DNA of 64,000 bases from Cacajao melanocephalus (Eukaryota; Chordata; Mammalia; Primates; Pitheciidae): assembly GCA_963573385.1 (NCBI GenBank), contig CAUYLG010021559.1, forward strand, positions 1 to 64,000, given 5' to 3'. Under the pieces are notes generated by a model. The model saw only the letters and a list, made by a program, of their open reading frames with translations. It searched no databases and was not told the DNA's origin. Below, in pieces: positions 48,376 to 62,719 of the stretch (its first letter is position 1; each line of letters begins with the position of its first letter). The position numbers and the translations under genes are program-made.

Positions 48376-48474
48376 CTATTTCCAGCCTGCTCTGCAGCCT
48401 AAACATGGGTTAGATTACTATATGGGGTATATTACTATATCCACCCTACTCTGCTGCATAAACATGGGTTAAGT
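48374..48474. repeat. 59-bp-period local duplication
   Basis: The block 'tactatttccagcctgctct...aaacatgggttaga' (48374-48415) recurs as 'tactatatccaccctactct...aaacatgggttaag' (48433-48474), with about 85% agreement. Confidence 0.8.
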
Positions 48475-48558
48475 CTTGTAAAACTGATAGCCTCTCTCAA
48501 GAAACATCTAAAGATAGAACTGAAATGTGTTCCTCTTTTTCTATGACATGCATATGTG

Positions 48559-48601
48559 CGCGTGTGTTTGTATGTGTGTGTGTGTATGTGTGTGTGTGTG
48601 T
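48559..48601. repeat. (TG)n microsatellite, interrupted
   Basis: Alternating TG with 'ttg' and 'tatg' interruptions. Confidence 0.9.
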
Positions 48602-49289
48602 CTGAGAAAATAGTAAATCACTTAATCCAGTGAAAATGTATTTGCTTCGTGGTGATTTAGGATGAGAGTTGTCAGTAATTTTTTCCATGTTTTTCACTTT
48701 TGAAAACTTTTCTTAAAAAAACAAAGGTTCTTACTCTACCTAATTGTAATTTTTTTATTTTGGTTGTGCTAATGAATTTGAATGTAGCTAGTATACTAGC
48801 CTATGGATTTATTCTATAGTTCTGCTTCACTTGACTGCAGCCAATACTGGGCTGCCAAAAACAGAAACAAAGCAAGTCTTTGAGAAGGATTCCACTTAGT
48901 TACCCCTCTAATTTCTTGGTCACTTACCTTCCATTAGATAGAGTCTATCATCCAGTATATCCAAAAGTTAATGATTTTCAGTCTTCTTATTTTTTCTGTA
49001 GAAGTAGAACCAATGCACAAAGATAAGTTTGGAAACTTCAGGCACAAATGAACTTGATGTACTCAACAAAGTGCACTACCTAAAAAATAGTTCTCTCTGA
49101 CAATACCAGGAAATAATAAAAGGAAGAAAGAGACCAAAGCTTGGAGGAAGAGCCAGGGACTTACTCTCACCTGTTATCTTCATTTAAGAGGCTTTTCTGA
49201 TAAGACAGTTCCCAGAAACCATTTGGATTATTTCAGGAGACCTTTTCTATAACTGCTCACTGCAGATTACAAAGTACAAGCCTGGTATA

Positions 49290-49395
49290 TCTCTTCTTCC
49301 TCACAGGAACACTGTAAGAAATTATCATTCCATTTTACAGTTAAGGAGACTGACTCAGAGCAATCATTTCAAAGGGATGAAGAAGGGGAAGGAAC
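49290..49395 (-). mobile_element. MIR SINE fragment, antisense
   Basis: 'cattccattttacagttaag', 'gagactgactcagagcaatc' match reverse-complement MIR. Confidence 0.6.
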
Positions 49396-49495
49396 TTTAT
49401 CTGTGGTGAGGGGATAAAGGTATAAAAGTCTTGCTTCTCATATGTGCAGAGAAGTTTTTCTCAGTATCAAAACTCAGACAAATAAAATGTATCTC

Positions 49496-49801
49496 AGCTG
49501 GGTGTGGTAGCTCACACCTGTAGTCCCAGCACTTCGGGCAGCTAAGGCAGAAGGATCGCTAGAGCCCAAGAGTTGGAGACCAGCCTGGGCAACAAAGTAA
49601 TACCTCTTCTCTACAAAAAAATAAAAAGAAAGAAAGAAAATTAGCCAGGCATAATGGTGTGCACCTATAGTCCCAGCTAGTTGGAAGGCTGCAGTAGGAG
49701 GAATTTTTGAGCCCAGAAGTTCAAGACTGCACTGAGCCATGATCATACCACTGCACTCTAGCCTGGATGACAGGCAAGACCCTGTCTCAAAAAAAAAAAA
49801 A
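49496..49801 (+). mobile_element. AluJ-like SINE, sense
   Basis: Begins 'agctgggtgtggtagctcac', contains 'gagaccagcctgggcaacaa' typical of AluJ, a long A-rich linker with 'gaaagaaagaaaa', and a terminal A-run. 'tgtatctc' at 49488-49495 recurs just after the tail at about 49804. Confidence 0.93.
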
Positions 49802-50094
49802 GTTGTATCTCTGAAAAGCCACATGATCATTACCATCTATGGCTCACATTTGTGAATTTGATCATCTTAGTTTAATAGGACATAAAATAATTGAAGTCAT
49901 AAGGCAATCTGCCTCATTTCAAAGCAAATTTACAATGAGAATGGAGTGTTCTTCCATAGACACCTTTTAGACACCAGCATTTTCTCCACTTGGTATTTGC
50001 ACCTAAGAATCTGTGAAATTTTTCTATGGATAAGATAGGGTGTTGTGTGCTTACTGACTCACAAAGGGATTTTTCCCCAGATCCCAGAGAGCCA

Positions 50095-52010
50095 TGGGGT
50101 GACTTTTTTGAAGTAACTACTTTATTGAGATTGAATTCACACAACGTAGAATTCACCCTATTAAAGTGTACAATTCACTGGTTTTTAGTATGTTCACAGA
50201 GTTGTGCAACCATCACCACTATCTAATTTTAGATCATTTTCATCATCCCAAAAGAAGCCCTATACCCAGTAGCAGTTACTCCCCATTACTCCTCCTCCCA
50301 AACTCTTGGCAACCACTGATTTATTTTTTGTCTCTATGTATTTGCCTATTCTGGACATTTTGTATAAATGGAATCATATAATATGTGGCCTTTTGTGTCT
50401 GACCTCTTTCATTTAGCATACTGTTTTCAAGGTTCGTTCATGTTGCAGCACTTCATTCTTTTTATACCTGAACCCATGGTATGGATATGCCATATTTGTT
50501 TATTCATTTATCAGTTGATGGACATCTGGGTTGTGTCTACTTTTTGGCAGTTATGAATGATGCTGTTATGATCATTTGTGTGCAAGTTTTCACATGGGTA
50601 TATGTTTTCAATATTCTTGAGTATATTGAGTAGAATATAGGAGTAGAATTTCTGAGTCATATGGAATTCTATGTCTAACTTTTGAGGAAATGCCAAACTT
50701 TCTCCAAAGTGGCTGCACCATTTTACATTTCAACTAGGAATGTGTGAGGGTTCCAGTGTCTCCATGTCCTAATTGATGCTTCTTGTCTACTTTTTACATT
50801 AAGGCCTTTCTAGTGGGTGTGCAGTGGTATCTCACTGTGATTTTGATATGCATTTCCCTCGTGACTAATGATATTGAGCATCTTCTCATGCGCTCATTAG
50901 TCATTTGCATATCTCTTTTGGAGAAATGCATATTCAAATCCTTTGACTATTTTTCAATTGGGTTGTCTTTTTATTGTACAGTTGTAGGAGTTCTTTACAT
51001 TTATTTTAGATAAAAGTCCCTTATCAGATATATGATGTGCAGATATTTTCTTTTATTCTGTGGGTTTTCTATGCATTTCTTTGTGATGTCCTTTGAAGCA
51101 CAAAAGTTTTAATTTTGATGAAGTCCAGTTTATCTCTTTTTCTTATGTTCCTTGTGCACTTGGCACTGTAGCTGAGAAACAATTGCCTAATCCAAGGCTG
51201 CAAAGATTTATTCCTGTTTTCTTCTAAGAGTTTTATAACTTTAGCTTTTAAGTTTAGTTCTATGATCTATTTTGATCTAATTTTTCATATATGGTGTGAG
51301 GGGATGGGTACATCTCTTTTTTTTTCTTTTTTTTTCTTTTTTTTTTTTGCATGAATATCCAGTTGTCCCAGAACCATTTTTTGAAATGACTATTTTTTCC
51401 TCCGTTGAATTGACCATGCATGTAAGAGCTGTTTTTCTGGTCTCAATTCTATTCCATTGATCTATATATCTATTTCTATGGCAATACCACACTGTCTTGA
51501 TTACTGTAGCTCTGTAGTAAGCTTTGAAATTAAGAAATGTGAATCCTTCCACTTTGCTCTTCCTTTTCTTCATTGTTTTTGCCCTACTGGGTCCCTTGCA
51601 TTTCCACACGAATTTGAGGATCAGCTTGTCAACTTCTGTGAAAAAAGCAGCTGGGATTTGGGTAGGGATTGCACTGAATCTGTGGGTCAGTTTGGGAAAT
51701 ATTGCCATCTTTTATTTCTAAGTATTTTATTATTTTTTATGCTGTGGTGAAGGGAATTTTTTTAAATTTTATTTTGATTTGTTCATTGCTAGTGTATAGA
51801 AATACAATTGATTTTGTATCTTGTAACCTTGGTGAACTTATTACTTCTAGTATTTTTTAAAATTTCCTATGGTGTGTCTATATGCAAGATCATGTCATTG
51901 CAAATCAAGATAGGTTACTTCTTCCTTTCCAGTCTGGATGCCTGTTATTTCTTTTTTCTTGCCTGATTGCCCCCACAAATGGATTTACTTTGAATGGAAA
52001 TTTTTCTGTA
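50095..52010 (-). mobile_element. Long L1M fragment, antisense (about 1.9 kb)
   Basis: Reverse complement of L1M 3' UTR and ORF2: 'aagtgtacaattcactggtt', 'ccaaagtggctgcaccattt', 'tttgactatttttcaattgg', 'atccagttgtcccagaacca', 'attgcactgaatctgtgggt'. On the minus strand, residues from ORF2p such as NRYIDQWNRIE are still readable at about 51440-51480. Many stops. A T-rich run lies at 51316-51350. Confidence 0.9.
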
Positions 52011-52354
52011 TTTCATGGTAGTTAAGATTTAATACTTTGGCTATTATAGCTCCAGTACTGAACTCTAACACAGACATGATAAGTTCAATCAGGCCTAGAA
52101 GGATACTATTAGTATGAGTCATAGGAAGTGTACTTGATGCAAGAAGAAAATTTTGAGAATTATTGTGGGACTAGAAGTCCTTCCAATATTACTATGAATG
52201 CAGGTGTGAAATCATCTTTGCTGGCTAGCATTATAGTTCATATATTTAGAGCACTAACATATTGATTTCTATTGCCTAAGCTGTGTCTCTAAAACAAAGG
52301 CCCTCCAGATGAGGGAATACAGTTCTTTTGGCTCTACTTCTGGGTAAGTAGGAG

Positions 52355-52540
52355 CATCTCCTTTTCTGTTGAGCACCTACTAGGCCAGATATTCTCCCAG
52401 GTGCTAGACATGTAACAGTAACTAAGACAGATAAGGCCTCTTTCCTTAGAGGCTTACATGTCTGTTGGGAGGTAGATAAACAAATTGTGTGTGATTTAAT
52501 TATAAACCATGGCAAGTGCTGTGAAAGACCATGGAAAGAA
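52355..52540 (-). mobile_element. L2 3' fragment, antisense
   Basis: 'gttgagcacctactaggcca', 'ctcccaggtgctagacatgt' and 'tagaggcttacatgtctgtt' are the reverse complement of the L2 3' region. Confidence 0.65.
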
Positions 52541-53106
52541 CTTAGCTGTCACCTTAGCCATCAAGGTACTGCAATCAAGAGCTGTAAGTAGACATCCCAT
52601 TGAAAATCTGTGCTCTTGCAAAGTGCCAGTGTGAAGCAACTTGATGACAAAGGAAAATAAAAGACTCTTACAAAAGGAGGTACAGGAGAACTGTCCTAAT
52701 CCCATGACATGGAAGAGTACTAGTAATTCGTAAGGAATGTTTACTGAAAATGATTTGCTAACTGCTTGGTAAACTTGTTCCTTGCAATGTTTTATTCATA
52801 TTTTAATAGATTTCTCTATTATTAGGTTCAAATATTTTTTAATTAAGAAAGAAGTACAACCCTCTGGGTAATATTGCAACCATGTAGATAGCTGGTAATT
52901 AAACTTCACACGTATTACTGTATTCAGACAATTTTGAACCAGTCATTTTAAACTAGATAATGTCATTATGTTGTTCCTTAAACAAACAAAATACTTATAT
53001 AATAGGCTTTGTAGCTCCAGAAAAAGTTTGAGCTTATGAAAGAATGGTTAGTTTCATAAGAAAGACAGAATATGCTACCAATTATAAATTCAGGTATTCT
53101 CTTTAG

Positions 53107-53432
<326 letters not shown>

Positions 53433-54249
53433 TGAAAGACATGACTTTTAATAGGAAAAGAATTGTAAAATGAGCCAGATAACTTTTGACTTTAACCTTC
53501 ATATCTCCATTTTTGAAAATCAAAGCTGAATAATAGAAGGACACTTTTAAATATATTTTAGGCCATAGAATAATGTGAGCACATTTTTCCCTTTAATTAT
53601 CAAACCATTTCCTTTGGATAATGTAAAAGAATTAGTTTCATTGCTTCCCTGATATATTTGAACTCAGTATTGGAGTAGAGAATATCTATTATCACATTTT
53701 TTAAAGTAATAAAAGCCTCTGCAATTTGTGCTCTATAAACTTGGAGGAAAATGAACTTGTGCATTATTTTAGTATTTTTAAAGCATTGCTTCATTATATA
53801 ACATTCTGCCTTTTCTAGGGTATATAATACTCTTTGCTGAAAGAGAAGCCATCTGTCTCTCTTTCCATTTGCCACTCAAGTGTGCCATTTGCAGTTGTTT
53901 TTACAATACCCCGTTGTTTGAAGAATCCATAAATGTCTTTCTGACCCTTCACTCCCTTCAGCTACAACAATATTGCATTATTTTAAAACACCTGTTTCAG
54001 AGTCAGGTCACCCTGTGTATTAGACATATGTTCATCACCCTGGCCAACTGTGTAGGTTCACTTAGGGGTGGTTCTCCCTCGTTTGGAAGTTTCTACCACA
54101 TGTGCCCACTGGCCTCATGCTGCCCTGGGTCACTTGATAAACGGCCTTCCCCAAACAGAACCCTCTGTCAAAGCTGTATACATTTTCATTCTCCAAGACT
54201 GAAAAGTCAAAAAAAAAAGCATTGGACACCATGGCTCAGAGCACCAGGT

Positions 54250-54445
54250 GGAATCAGACAGGCCTGGAGTTGAGTCCTAGCTTTGTTCTTTCTTATCTAT
54301 GCAACCTTGGACACATTTCTTAATGAGCCTCAGTTACCTCATTTATAAAATGGAGAAAATAATACCTATCCCACAGGGTTGTTTTGAGTGTTAAATTAGT
54401 GCATGTAGAACACCTAGCCCCTAACCTGAATACTTTCTTCTACCT
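54250..54445 (+). mobile_element. MIR SINE, sense
   Basis: 'gttgagtcctagctttgttc', 'ctcagttacctcatttataa', 'cccacagggttgttttgagt' follow MIR. Confidence 0.85.
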
Positions 54446-55744
54446 TTTGCTGAGTGGTTAGGCAGGAATATAAACCAGTATGGCTGGAATTCTAAAGCAA
54501 ATGAAACCTTTTCAGATTCATAAAGTTCCATACATTAATTACAGGTACTGTTCTGTAAGGGTAGTGGCTCTGTGGTTGCATGCTTCCTGCTCTCTGTTTA
54601 GAGTTGAATCAAGTGCTAACACAGAATGAATTTCTGTGTACCTTCCACCAAGTAACATATTGGCATGTTCTCAGGGATACCCTAAAGAGAAGAAAATATT
54701 TATATGCAGGAAGCAGTGTCTCTCCAGTCATTCTCCGGAGACCACCCTCTGTGTGTCTACTTTATTCACGTAGCTAAATGGCAGATGTGTAGCTTCCTGG
54801 TTGATGTCTTGAATTGAATTTGGGCAGAACGAGTAGCATTTCATAAACCATAATGCTAACCATGGTGAGAATGTCTCATTTACTAAAAGGGACACTCCTA
54901 CCAAAATAGCTTTTGGAAAACAGTCTGATATTTGATATTTTGTCAAAACTGCTCTCTTTTCTTGTCTCAGAAAATACAAGGTCATTATCTCAGTTTTATC
55001 TGTCAGTGCACTGCTGGGGATATTGTCGAAACTGCAGAATTTGGTGATTAAATAACCTTTCCACTGCCAGTAAAAGTATTTGAATTAGGCATAGAAATTT
55101 TCCAGGTGTAACTTGTTCCTATCCCTCTGCCTTTTTAAATATTTTTCAGGCTGAACCCTTGCTGTGCTACAGAACATTTTTTTTCTTTAACTTTCTTTGT
55201 AGCTAATGTTTAATTTAATGGTTGCAAAGGCAAAATGGTGTGGAGTAGAAGGATTTTTAAATAAGTAAAATGGAATTATGGTTCAAATTTGGGGTCATGG
55301 TATGGAAGAGCAGAAGTCATTGAGACATTTTGATATCTCCATTTCTGAGCAGCTTGGTATGCAAAGAGTGTGCCCATTATTCTAATGAAGAGGAGAAATT
55401 TCAAGTTCTCAAAAGTTTCATAAACTGTAGGCATAAAGACTTGATGGATATTAAGGCGCTATCAGAAGTATGAGTCAATGAAAATACATTGGCTGTTTAG
55501 CTAACACTATGATGGTTCACTGTCAATTCTTTAATATTCTAGTGCTAAGGTTAGCATCCTGCTCACCAGACGTTTATTGAAGACATTTATCCTCTGCTGT
55601 CTTTGTTGTCCAGCTTTAAATAGGAGCAAGTCATACTCACCTCCTCATGGAAAAGGCATTAAGCTAAGTATATTTCCTAAAAGCACTGAGATCTGAAGTC
55701 CTTGACTCAGAAGCGTTTATGTGACTTTAATGGTTTGAGGTATC

Positions 55745-55920
55745 TCCCACATGCCAGATGTTCTGCAAGGTGCTCCTTACTTTATCCCATCTTCATCCCC
55801 AACCCTCACAAGAGGCCTTATTCCTGTTTCACAGACAAGGAAGCAGAAAGCCTCCACCTTGCTCACATCTAGATTGTGACAAAGCAGTGTCAAATCCAGG
55901 AGTTAGGGACAGAAAAGCCA
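55745..55920 (-). mobile_element. MIR SINE, antisense
   Basis: 'cacatgccagatgttctgca', 'ctgtttcacagacaaggaag', 'gtcaaatccaggagtt' match reverse-complement MIR at moderate divergence. Confidence 0.65.
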
Positions 55921-57639
55921 GGGCACCTTCTACCACAATGGGCTGCTACCCCCAATTAGCAGCCACCGAAAAAAGGTCATGATTATATGGCAACTTAACT
56001 TCTCTCGCCACTTTATGCTTTAAAGTATTTTAATCTGCAAAAGCACACACAAATGTTGGTGTATCTGTCATTACTGTATTCAACCAAAGTTTTACATTCC
56101 AAAACAGTTCGAGCTTACTTAAAGTTATCATCTTCCCACTCTAGATATATCTGGCTTACCTCCTCTATTTTCATTTCTGTAAACAGTCTCAGTATTAATT
56201 TTCCTCCTGATTCTCTAAATAATATCTTAAACTACCATTTATTGAATGGCTACTATACTTGTTCCATGTACAGGGCTACAGTGGCCCTGCAGATGGCATA
56301 TCCTTGAATATAGTATGAAACCTATTCAATTTGATTTTACTGTATTCCTTCTAGTGTATAGTTAATTGTTAAATTTGAGACATACCCTGAACTCAGAAGA
56401 TAGGTGCTGGAAAATTAAGATTTGTTTTTCAATTCACTTTAAGGCTAATAGGAAGAGTTCAGCTCTATTTGTCAGAGAATTCTTTCTGAAAATTAGCAAA
56501 GTATCACAGCAAAATATATGGAAGTATATTTCTATTTAGGTCATAGAGTAAAAGATTATTCTATATAAATGTAGCACATCCATATAAAGATCTTTTTTAA
56601 AAAAACCTTTCATGTTCTTCTCCAAAAAAAGAGACACACATATATGAGATGGAACATTCTCTATTTCTTTACAGGGGATTTTTCCACCAATTGGTTTAAT
56701 TACCCAAGAATCCGCTACCTGAGACATTCTTAAGCGAGTGGTGTGCATAGATAATGAAGTGTGAATTGAGCCAGGGTTATGAAATGTCTTCAGGGTCACA
56801 TGCTAAAATGTTTATGACAGATACTTCAAAGGCAGCACCAAGTCTGGTTATGCCTAGGTCCACGTGCCTGCCGTGAACATAATACGCTATCTAGATTCTG
56901 ACCAGCTGGTTATGGCCTAACTCCTGATTCCTGCTGTGTTGACTCGATATAGCATCCCTTAAATTGAGCAAAATTTTTCAAGTTGTACTGTGGCTTGGTC
57001 TTTAAGTTTTACGTTACTCCTTTGCATGGTAGAGACACATGCTGAAAGCTACCATAAATTGTGAATGAGCTATGTGCACAAATATGTGTCACTTACAGCT
57101 TGGGCTTGTGGCTACTGTCTTCTCTCCATTCTTTTTCTTGGTGGGCCTACATCCCCAATGAATCAGGTTAAATTCTTGTGTGTGATGCCTAGCTCGGGAA
57201 TTTGAAACAAGTTTTCAGGAATGCTAGTAAAGAGATGCCCTGGAACACTAATTTACCATCAGCTATTATTTAAAATGTCACTGTGAAAATTAAACACTGT
57301 CTGTAAATAGCAACAGAGAGAAGATTAATCCTTGAATTCAAACGGCAATTAAAGTTTAAAATTAGCTTTGGAAAATAGACTTCTAGTACTTTTCTTACTG
57401 TCATGTTGGGGTCCAAAACCATCTTCCAAAACTTTCTAATGACAGCTGTAAAATTTTTAATAAACATAAATTTGAAACCACCAGTGATACTGACTCCCCA
57501 GCTACATTCAAAAAATGCTTTTTTTCCCTCCTAAGACTGTTTAGATTGAGTTTTCCAGTGATTCACAGGTGAGCCTTAGACTTTGTTGTTGATCGGATAA
57601 GCCTATAAGTTGATGAGTCTTTGCAAACTGAACATACCC

Positions 57640-57950
57640 ATGTAACCATCTTCTGGATCAAGAAAGAGCAATACCAGCACCCCAGAAGCCCCATGGTGCT
57701 CCCTCCCTGTCACTAGTCCTTCCTCACAAATAACTATCCCCACGTTTCCTTTTACCAATATGTACTCTTTTGTGTCTGGCTTCTCTCACTTAGCATTTTG
57801 TTCATAAGATTCAATACATCAGTCATTTCACCATTGTATCATATTCTGCTGTGTGATTATATAATCATTTATGTATCCATTATACTGTTGATGGGCATGT
57901 GGGTGATTTCCATTTGGAAGCTATTAAGAATATATATTTTGGTAGAATCT
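57640..57950 (-). mobile_element. Old L1 fragment, antisense
   Basis: 'gtaaccatcttctggatcaa', 'gtctggcttctctcacttag', 'ctgttgatgggcatgtgggt' match the reverse complement of old L1 (L1MC/ME-like) 3' parts. Confidence 0.75.
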
Positions 57951-58939
57951 TAGACTTTTAATAGGACTTGGGCAGAGAAAGGGAAACCGTTTGGTCTCGT
58001 AAGGTTTAGATTAATTATAGGTATTCTTATCCTTGGTGCTTTGGAACAGTATTACTGACTTCATTTCTGAAACAGTAATGTGTAAGTATTACTTGATGGT
58101 CTATTTAATTATTTGTTATGAACACAAGCTCCCTACTTCCAGGTTGCCCCGTGTTTTTCTGCCTAATATTTGGGATCTGCTGTCATATTACCCTTCTTCT
58201 CCTTCAAGCCCCTGCTTAGGGACCGTCTCCTCCGTTCTTTATGAAGCTTTAACTGATCCTCCACAAAATGACATTTCTCTTTTCTGAAAGGCCAGACCAT
58301 TTTGTATATCTCCCTTCGCTTATGTTGTTTTTAATATTATATCCTAACAGCTACCATTTCCTTTGTAGTAGTGCTTTTTAAAAAGCTGCACTTGGAATAA
58401 TTTTTTAAAAATACAGAGGTGGGGACTGTTTGATAGTCCTTTTATTAAAAGTTTTTGCAACATGATGTCTCTTGGGCCATGACTATCAGACACTGTCACA
58501 ATGTAAGCCTGATACTGAAAGAAAATCTCACAGATTTTGTAGGCTCCAGAACAAAAGTAACATCCAGTTTTCTCCCAGTTCTATTTCCCTTCCACCCATA
58601 AAGAACAGAATGAGGTTCTTGGTCTGATCTTATCCCATGGCCATGTCTCATTTTTCTCCACACCTCCACTGTAGATTTAGTCCTGTGTCACCCAAAGTTT
58701 AGCAGAACTGGTTCCTATCTGAGGCTCACAAACTTCTATCATCATATATTTGATTAATTAAGCTATTCTGTCCTAACATCTTAAGGAATAGATCGGATGA
58801 AGGGCATCCAGTTGAAAAGTAGTTTCTGTTTGTTGTTTTATCTTTTTTGTTGGAGGTATCAGTTTTCCTTTTGATCATTATCAAGGACCTGTGTGATCAT
58901 TAATACCATACCTCAACATATGCTACCTTATTTTAGAGT

Positions 58940-59075
58940 TCTTTTCTTTATAGCTCTCAGTTGCCTTGATAGATGTAAGGTTTATGAAAGCAAGGCCATA
59001 CCTTAGTTGTCTTTGTAACTTCACTGGCTTAGGCTCCCAGTAATGTCTGGAGAAAGATCAGTGAAAATGAATGAC
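58940..59075 (+). mobile_element. L2-like 3' fragment
   Basis: 'gtaaggtttatgaaagcaag' and 'gtcttt gtaacttcactggc'-like text followed by 'gtgaaaatgaatgacttgaa' suggests a decayed L2 3' end. Confidence 0.45.
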
Positions 59076-59599
59076 TTGAATGGCTTGGAGAGCGAAGGAC
59101 TTGCCTGCCAATCTGAGCACAGCTGAGTTGTATATAGCCCTCAGCCCATTGCCTCGTTCCTAGGACAAATCTGATTGATAATGTCTCCCCTGTTTCCTAC
59201 AAGGATATTTTGAGGTGAAATTGAGTTATACATAACATTTTGAGCCTTTCAGAGATGATGTTACATAAACCACTTTGCCTCTCAGCAGTTGTGTAATTTA
59301 GTTAGATGACATCTTGTGCTGGAGTCCACTTTAATGCAAATACTTTATTGCAAAGCTTCTTAAAAATAACGAACAAGTGATTTAGCCTTTTTGATGATTT
59401 TGAAATGATTAAGAGATTGCTAATCAAAAACATTTCAGAGGACTAAGTTAATTACCTGACTCCACCACCACTTGCTCTATTCGTGATGCTGGAAAAAGTT
59501 ACTTTCTTCTCTCTGCTGGTTTTTGGCTGCCCCTCCTAGAGTGTTGTCAAATACATTTTACTGTTGTATGAAATAAAGTCGTGGAAATGCAGAGTTCTA

Positions 59600-59675
59600 A
59601 GCAAATGTAGCATCAACAGTGCCTGGCGCATAATAGGATCTCAGTACGTTTCTACAGAATAAATTAATGAATCAA
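59600..59675 (+). mobile_element. L2 or MIR 3' tip
   Basis: 'cagtgcctggcgcataatag', 'gatctcagtacgtttctaca' and 'gaataaattaatgaat' give the shared L2/MIR 3' tail motif. It is too short to assign further. Confidence 0.5.
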
Positions 59676-59879
59676 TCTATTTCCATTACTGCAATGGAAT
59701 ATAGGGAATAGCCCAGCCATCTATTTCTTCAGCCTCAGCTTCAATACTGCCTGCCAGTGGTGGAGTCCCTCCAAAGGCCACTAACTCCGTTTGTCAACAA
59801 ATTTAATTACTTTCAAATGCCACCTTAGACTTCTGTGAGGCATTCGATGATTCTACTGGGCGGTTAGTCACATCTGTGC

Positions 59880-60055
59880 TGCATTCCTCAAGCGTCTTAC
59901 TCATACCTCTGTTGTATTTCTCACAGTACATTTGATTTCCAGTTATATCTCTCAGGTCTCTCTTTGTAGACTATGAACTCCATGAGGACAGAGGTATGTC
60001 TTGTTTTCTGTGTGCTCCCAGTTTCTAGCGTAATACAGAATGGCTGAAAGACTAG
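59880..60055 (+). mobile_element. L2 3' end fragment
   Basis: 'gtagactatgaactccatga', 'ggacagaggtatgtcttgtt', 'gctcccagtttctagcgtaa' follow L2 3' UTR. Confidence 0.7.
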
Positions 60056-60394
60056 GAGGGGGACAGAGAAATGAGAGGAAAAAATGATAATAACAGGGAC
60101 TATATGTATTGATTGAGACTCAGTGGTCACTTAAGAGGGCTGTGCTCATCCCTGAAAGTGCGTACCAAAGACAACCCCTTCAGATTCAGGAAGAAAAATT
60201 TAAAAGAGTTTTCTTTTTTAAAATCCTAACTATTTTAATTCCCATTTTTTATGTATGTTTTGCACTCTGCATACTATTTTAAAATAGTTGTGCATATATT
60301 TAATTCATAAATAAACATATATTACAAAGTACACATTCAAACAGTTTCCATTAAAGGTACAAATCATACATTTGGAGACTCCCTAGTATATTTG

Positions 60395-60600
60395 TTTGTC
60401 AGGTGCCTCTACTAAGCATTCGATGTAATATTATTTCATTTAATTCACCAAAAATCCTGTGAGGTATGTATTATGGTCCCCATGATGAAGAAGTTGATGC
60501 ATAGAGAGGTTAGGTAATTTTCCTCGTCATTTACAGCTGGTAAGTGGTGGAACTAAGGCCCAGGATTAGATCTGTCTGGCTTACCCACTGCCACGTCCTT
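60395..60600 (-). mobile_element. MIR SINE, antisense
   Basis: 'ctactaagcattcgatgtaa', 'atcctgtgaggtatgtatta', 'gagaggttaggtaattttcc' match reverse-complement MIR. A second, weaker MIR-like piece may follow at 60800-60895. Confidence 0.8.
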
Positions 60601-60924
60601 TCTTATTCTTCTCTCCTAGCACCCAGGGTTGTTCTTCAGGCACAGTACAGCTTGTGGATTAAATAAGTAAACTGAGTGAGTTACTTAATCATACATTTTA
60701 AAGCTTTCTTCTTAAGAAAAATTGTGAAAATTAAAATAAAATTGCTTTTTCATTGTAAAAGTGTGTGTTGGCAATGATGAGCCAACTAACATACCTGTGT
60801 AACACATTAGAATGCTTAGTCCCATTTCTTGACTGAAAAACTGAAGAACAGCAAGTGACTTGTTCACCGCCGCAGCTAAAGTCCAGCAGCTTGTATTCTC
60901 ACGTTCACATCTGATTACCAACCT

Positions 60925-61700
60925 GCTTTTGTAAAATTGAAATATAATTTGTATGCCATAAAATTTACTCTTTTAAAGTATGAAATTCAGGAGTTCTTAG
61001 TATATTCACAAGATTCTGCAACCATCATTTTGACCTAATTTCAGAACATTTCCATCACTCAAAAAAGAAAGCATATCCCCACTAGTAGTCACTTCCCGTT
61101 TCTCTTTCCTCCAGCCCCACCATCCTCTAATCTACTTCCTGTCTCTGTGAATTTCCTATTCTAGACATTTCATATAAGGTAAATTACACAATATGTGGCC
61201 TTTTGTGTCTTCTTTCAGATAGCATAACATTTTCAAGGTTCATCCAGCCCTTCATTACTCTTTAGGCTGAATAATATTCCGTTATGTGGATAAACAAAAA
61301 TTCATTCATCAGTTAATAGACATTTGGTTGTTTTCACTTTTTAGCTATTATGGATAATGCTACTGTGAACATTTGTGTACAAGTTTTGTGTGAACATGTG
61401 TTTTCAGTTCACTTGGTTTATCCTTAGGAGTGAATTGCTGGGTCACATGGTAACTCACATGTTTAACGTTTTGAGGAACTGTCAAACTGTTTTCCAAAGT
61501 GGCTGCACTGTTTTACATTTCTGCCAACACTGTATGAGGGTTTCAGTTTCTCCACATCCTTGCCAACACTTGTTATTGTCTCTTTTTTTATTGTAACCAT
61601 CCCAATGGGTGTGAAGGTATATCATTGTGGTTTTGATTTGTATTTCTTTAATGACAAGGATGTTGAACATCTTTGTATGTGTTTATTGTCCCCTAAACTA
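60925..61700 (-). mobile_element. L1M fragment, antisense
   Basis: 'atgccataaaatttactctt', 'caatatgtggccttttgtgt', 'ccaaagtggctgcactgttt', 'atcccaatgggtgtgaaggt' are reverse-complement L1M, collinear with the start of the copy at 50095-50900. Confidence 0.9.
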
Positions 61701-62719
61701 CTTCTTTTGAATTTAAATTATTTCTGTTTCCTTATTTATTTTTACATTATTCATTGGGATATAAATTTTATTCTTCTTCTTGTGATACCTATTTTGCCCC
61801 AGGAACTCTGAAAGCATATTAAATGCTCATGAAATCTCTTATTAACGATTGCATGGCCTCTCATAGTGCCAAGCTGCTGGTGCCATGAACTATAAGGATT
61901 TAACTGAGTTTCCACTGACAACTTTTTAGGAAGTCTCCACATCACATTGTCAGATAACAAGCTTTTATAAACCCCACATTATGATGATAATAATGCTTTA
62001 TTGTAAAGCATTTAATGTCATAGGAACTCCAAGAATTTTTTTCAAAAACTTTTTTTAACTTTTTACATTACTATGAGGCAGAAAAGAAGCCAGTAGATGC
62101 CTCAGGGAGTCCTCCAAGAAAGTGTATGTAGAGATACAAATATCTAAAAAATTCTACGGTGTCTTGGGAAAAAAAAAATTATTGTTAGTACAACCAGTGT
62201 TTCCCGATGTACAAGAAAATTTTCAAATTGCTTTTAAGTTATATGCCAGTTCTGCGTCTAAATCACACTGCTCATATGTGATGCTGATATTTTAGTAATG
62301 CTGAAATTAATGTTTGCTATCAAATCTAGCTTAGGTCAGAGAGAAAGGAAGGGAAAAATTTTGAAAATTCTATATGCCAATTTCCACCTGTACTGTGAAA
62401 TAATATTTATACTAGCATCTAAAGATCTATGGTAGTATTCTTTTTCAAAAAGTACTTGACAGATGACATATGCAGTAAATCTACCTCAGTTGGAGCTATG
62501 AGATCTTCCAGGCTTTCAGACCTTACAGGTTCCCATCTTACATTCACATTTTATTTGATGGCTTTTACCAATACTAGTCATTTTCAATCTTACTGCAAGT
62601 TGGATATATTTGGTAATTATGTTTACAATGATGAAATTCATCAATTCCCTCAGAAACTGGGCTTATTTAATGGCAAACTTTTTTTACGGAAAAAAAAAAC
62701 CTACTGTGAGTTTTTGTTT

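Noticed and set aside
51277..51708. 143-aa minus-strand frame
   Set aside because: It is an L1M ORF2 remnant (reads NRYIDQWNRIE) with frame breaks, not a host gene.
53869..54273. 134-aa plus-strand frame in the 47349-63285 intron
   Set aside because: No acceptable splice-site pair with matching phase, it runs into a MIR, and the composition is not protein-like.
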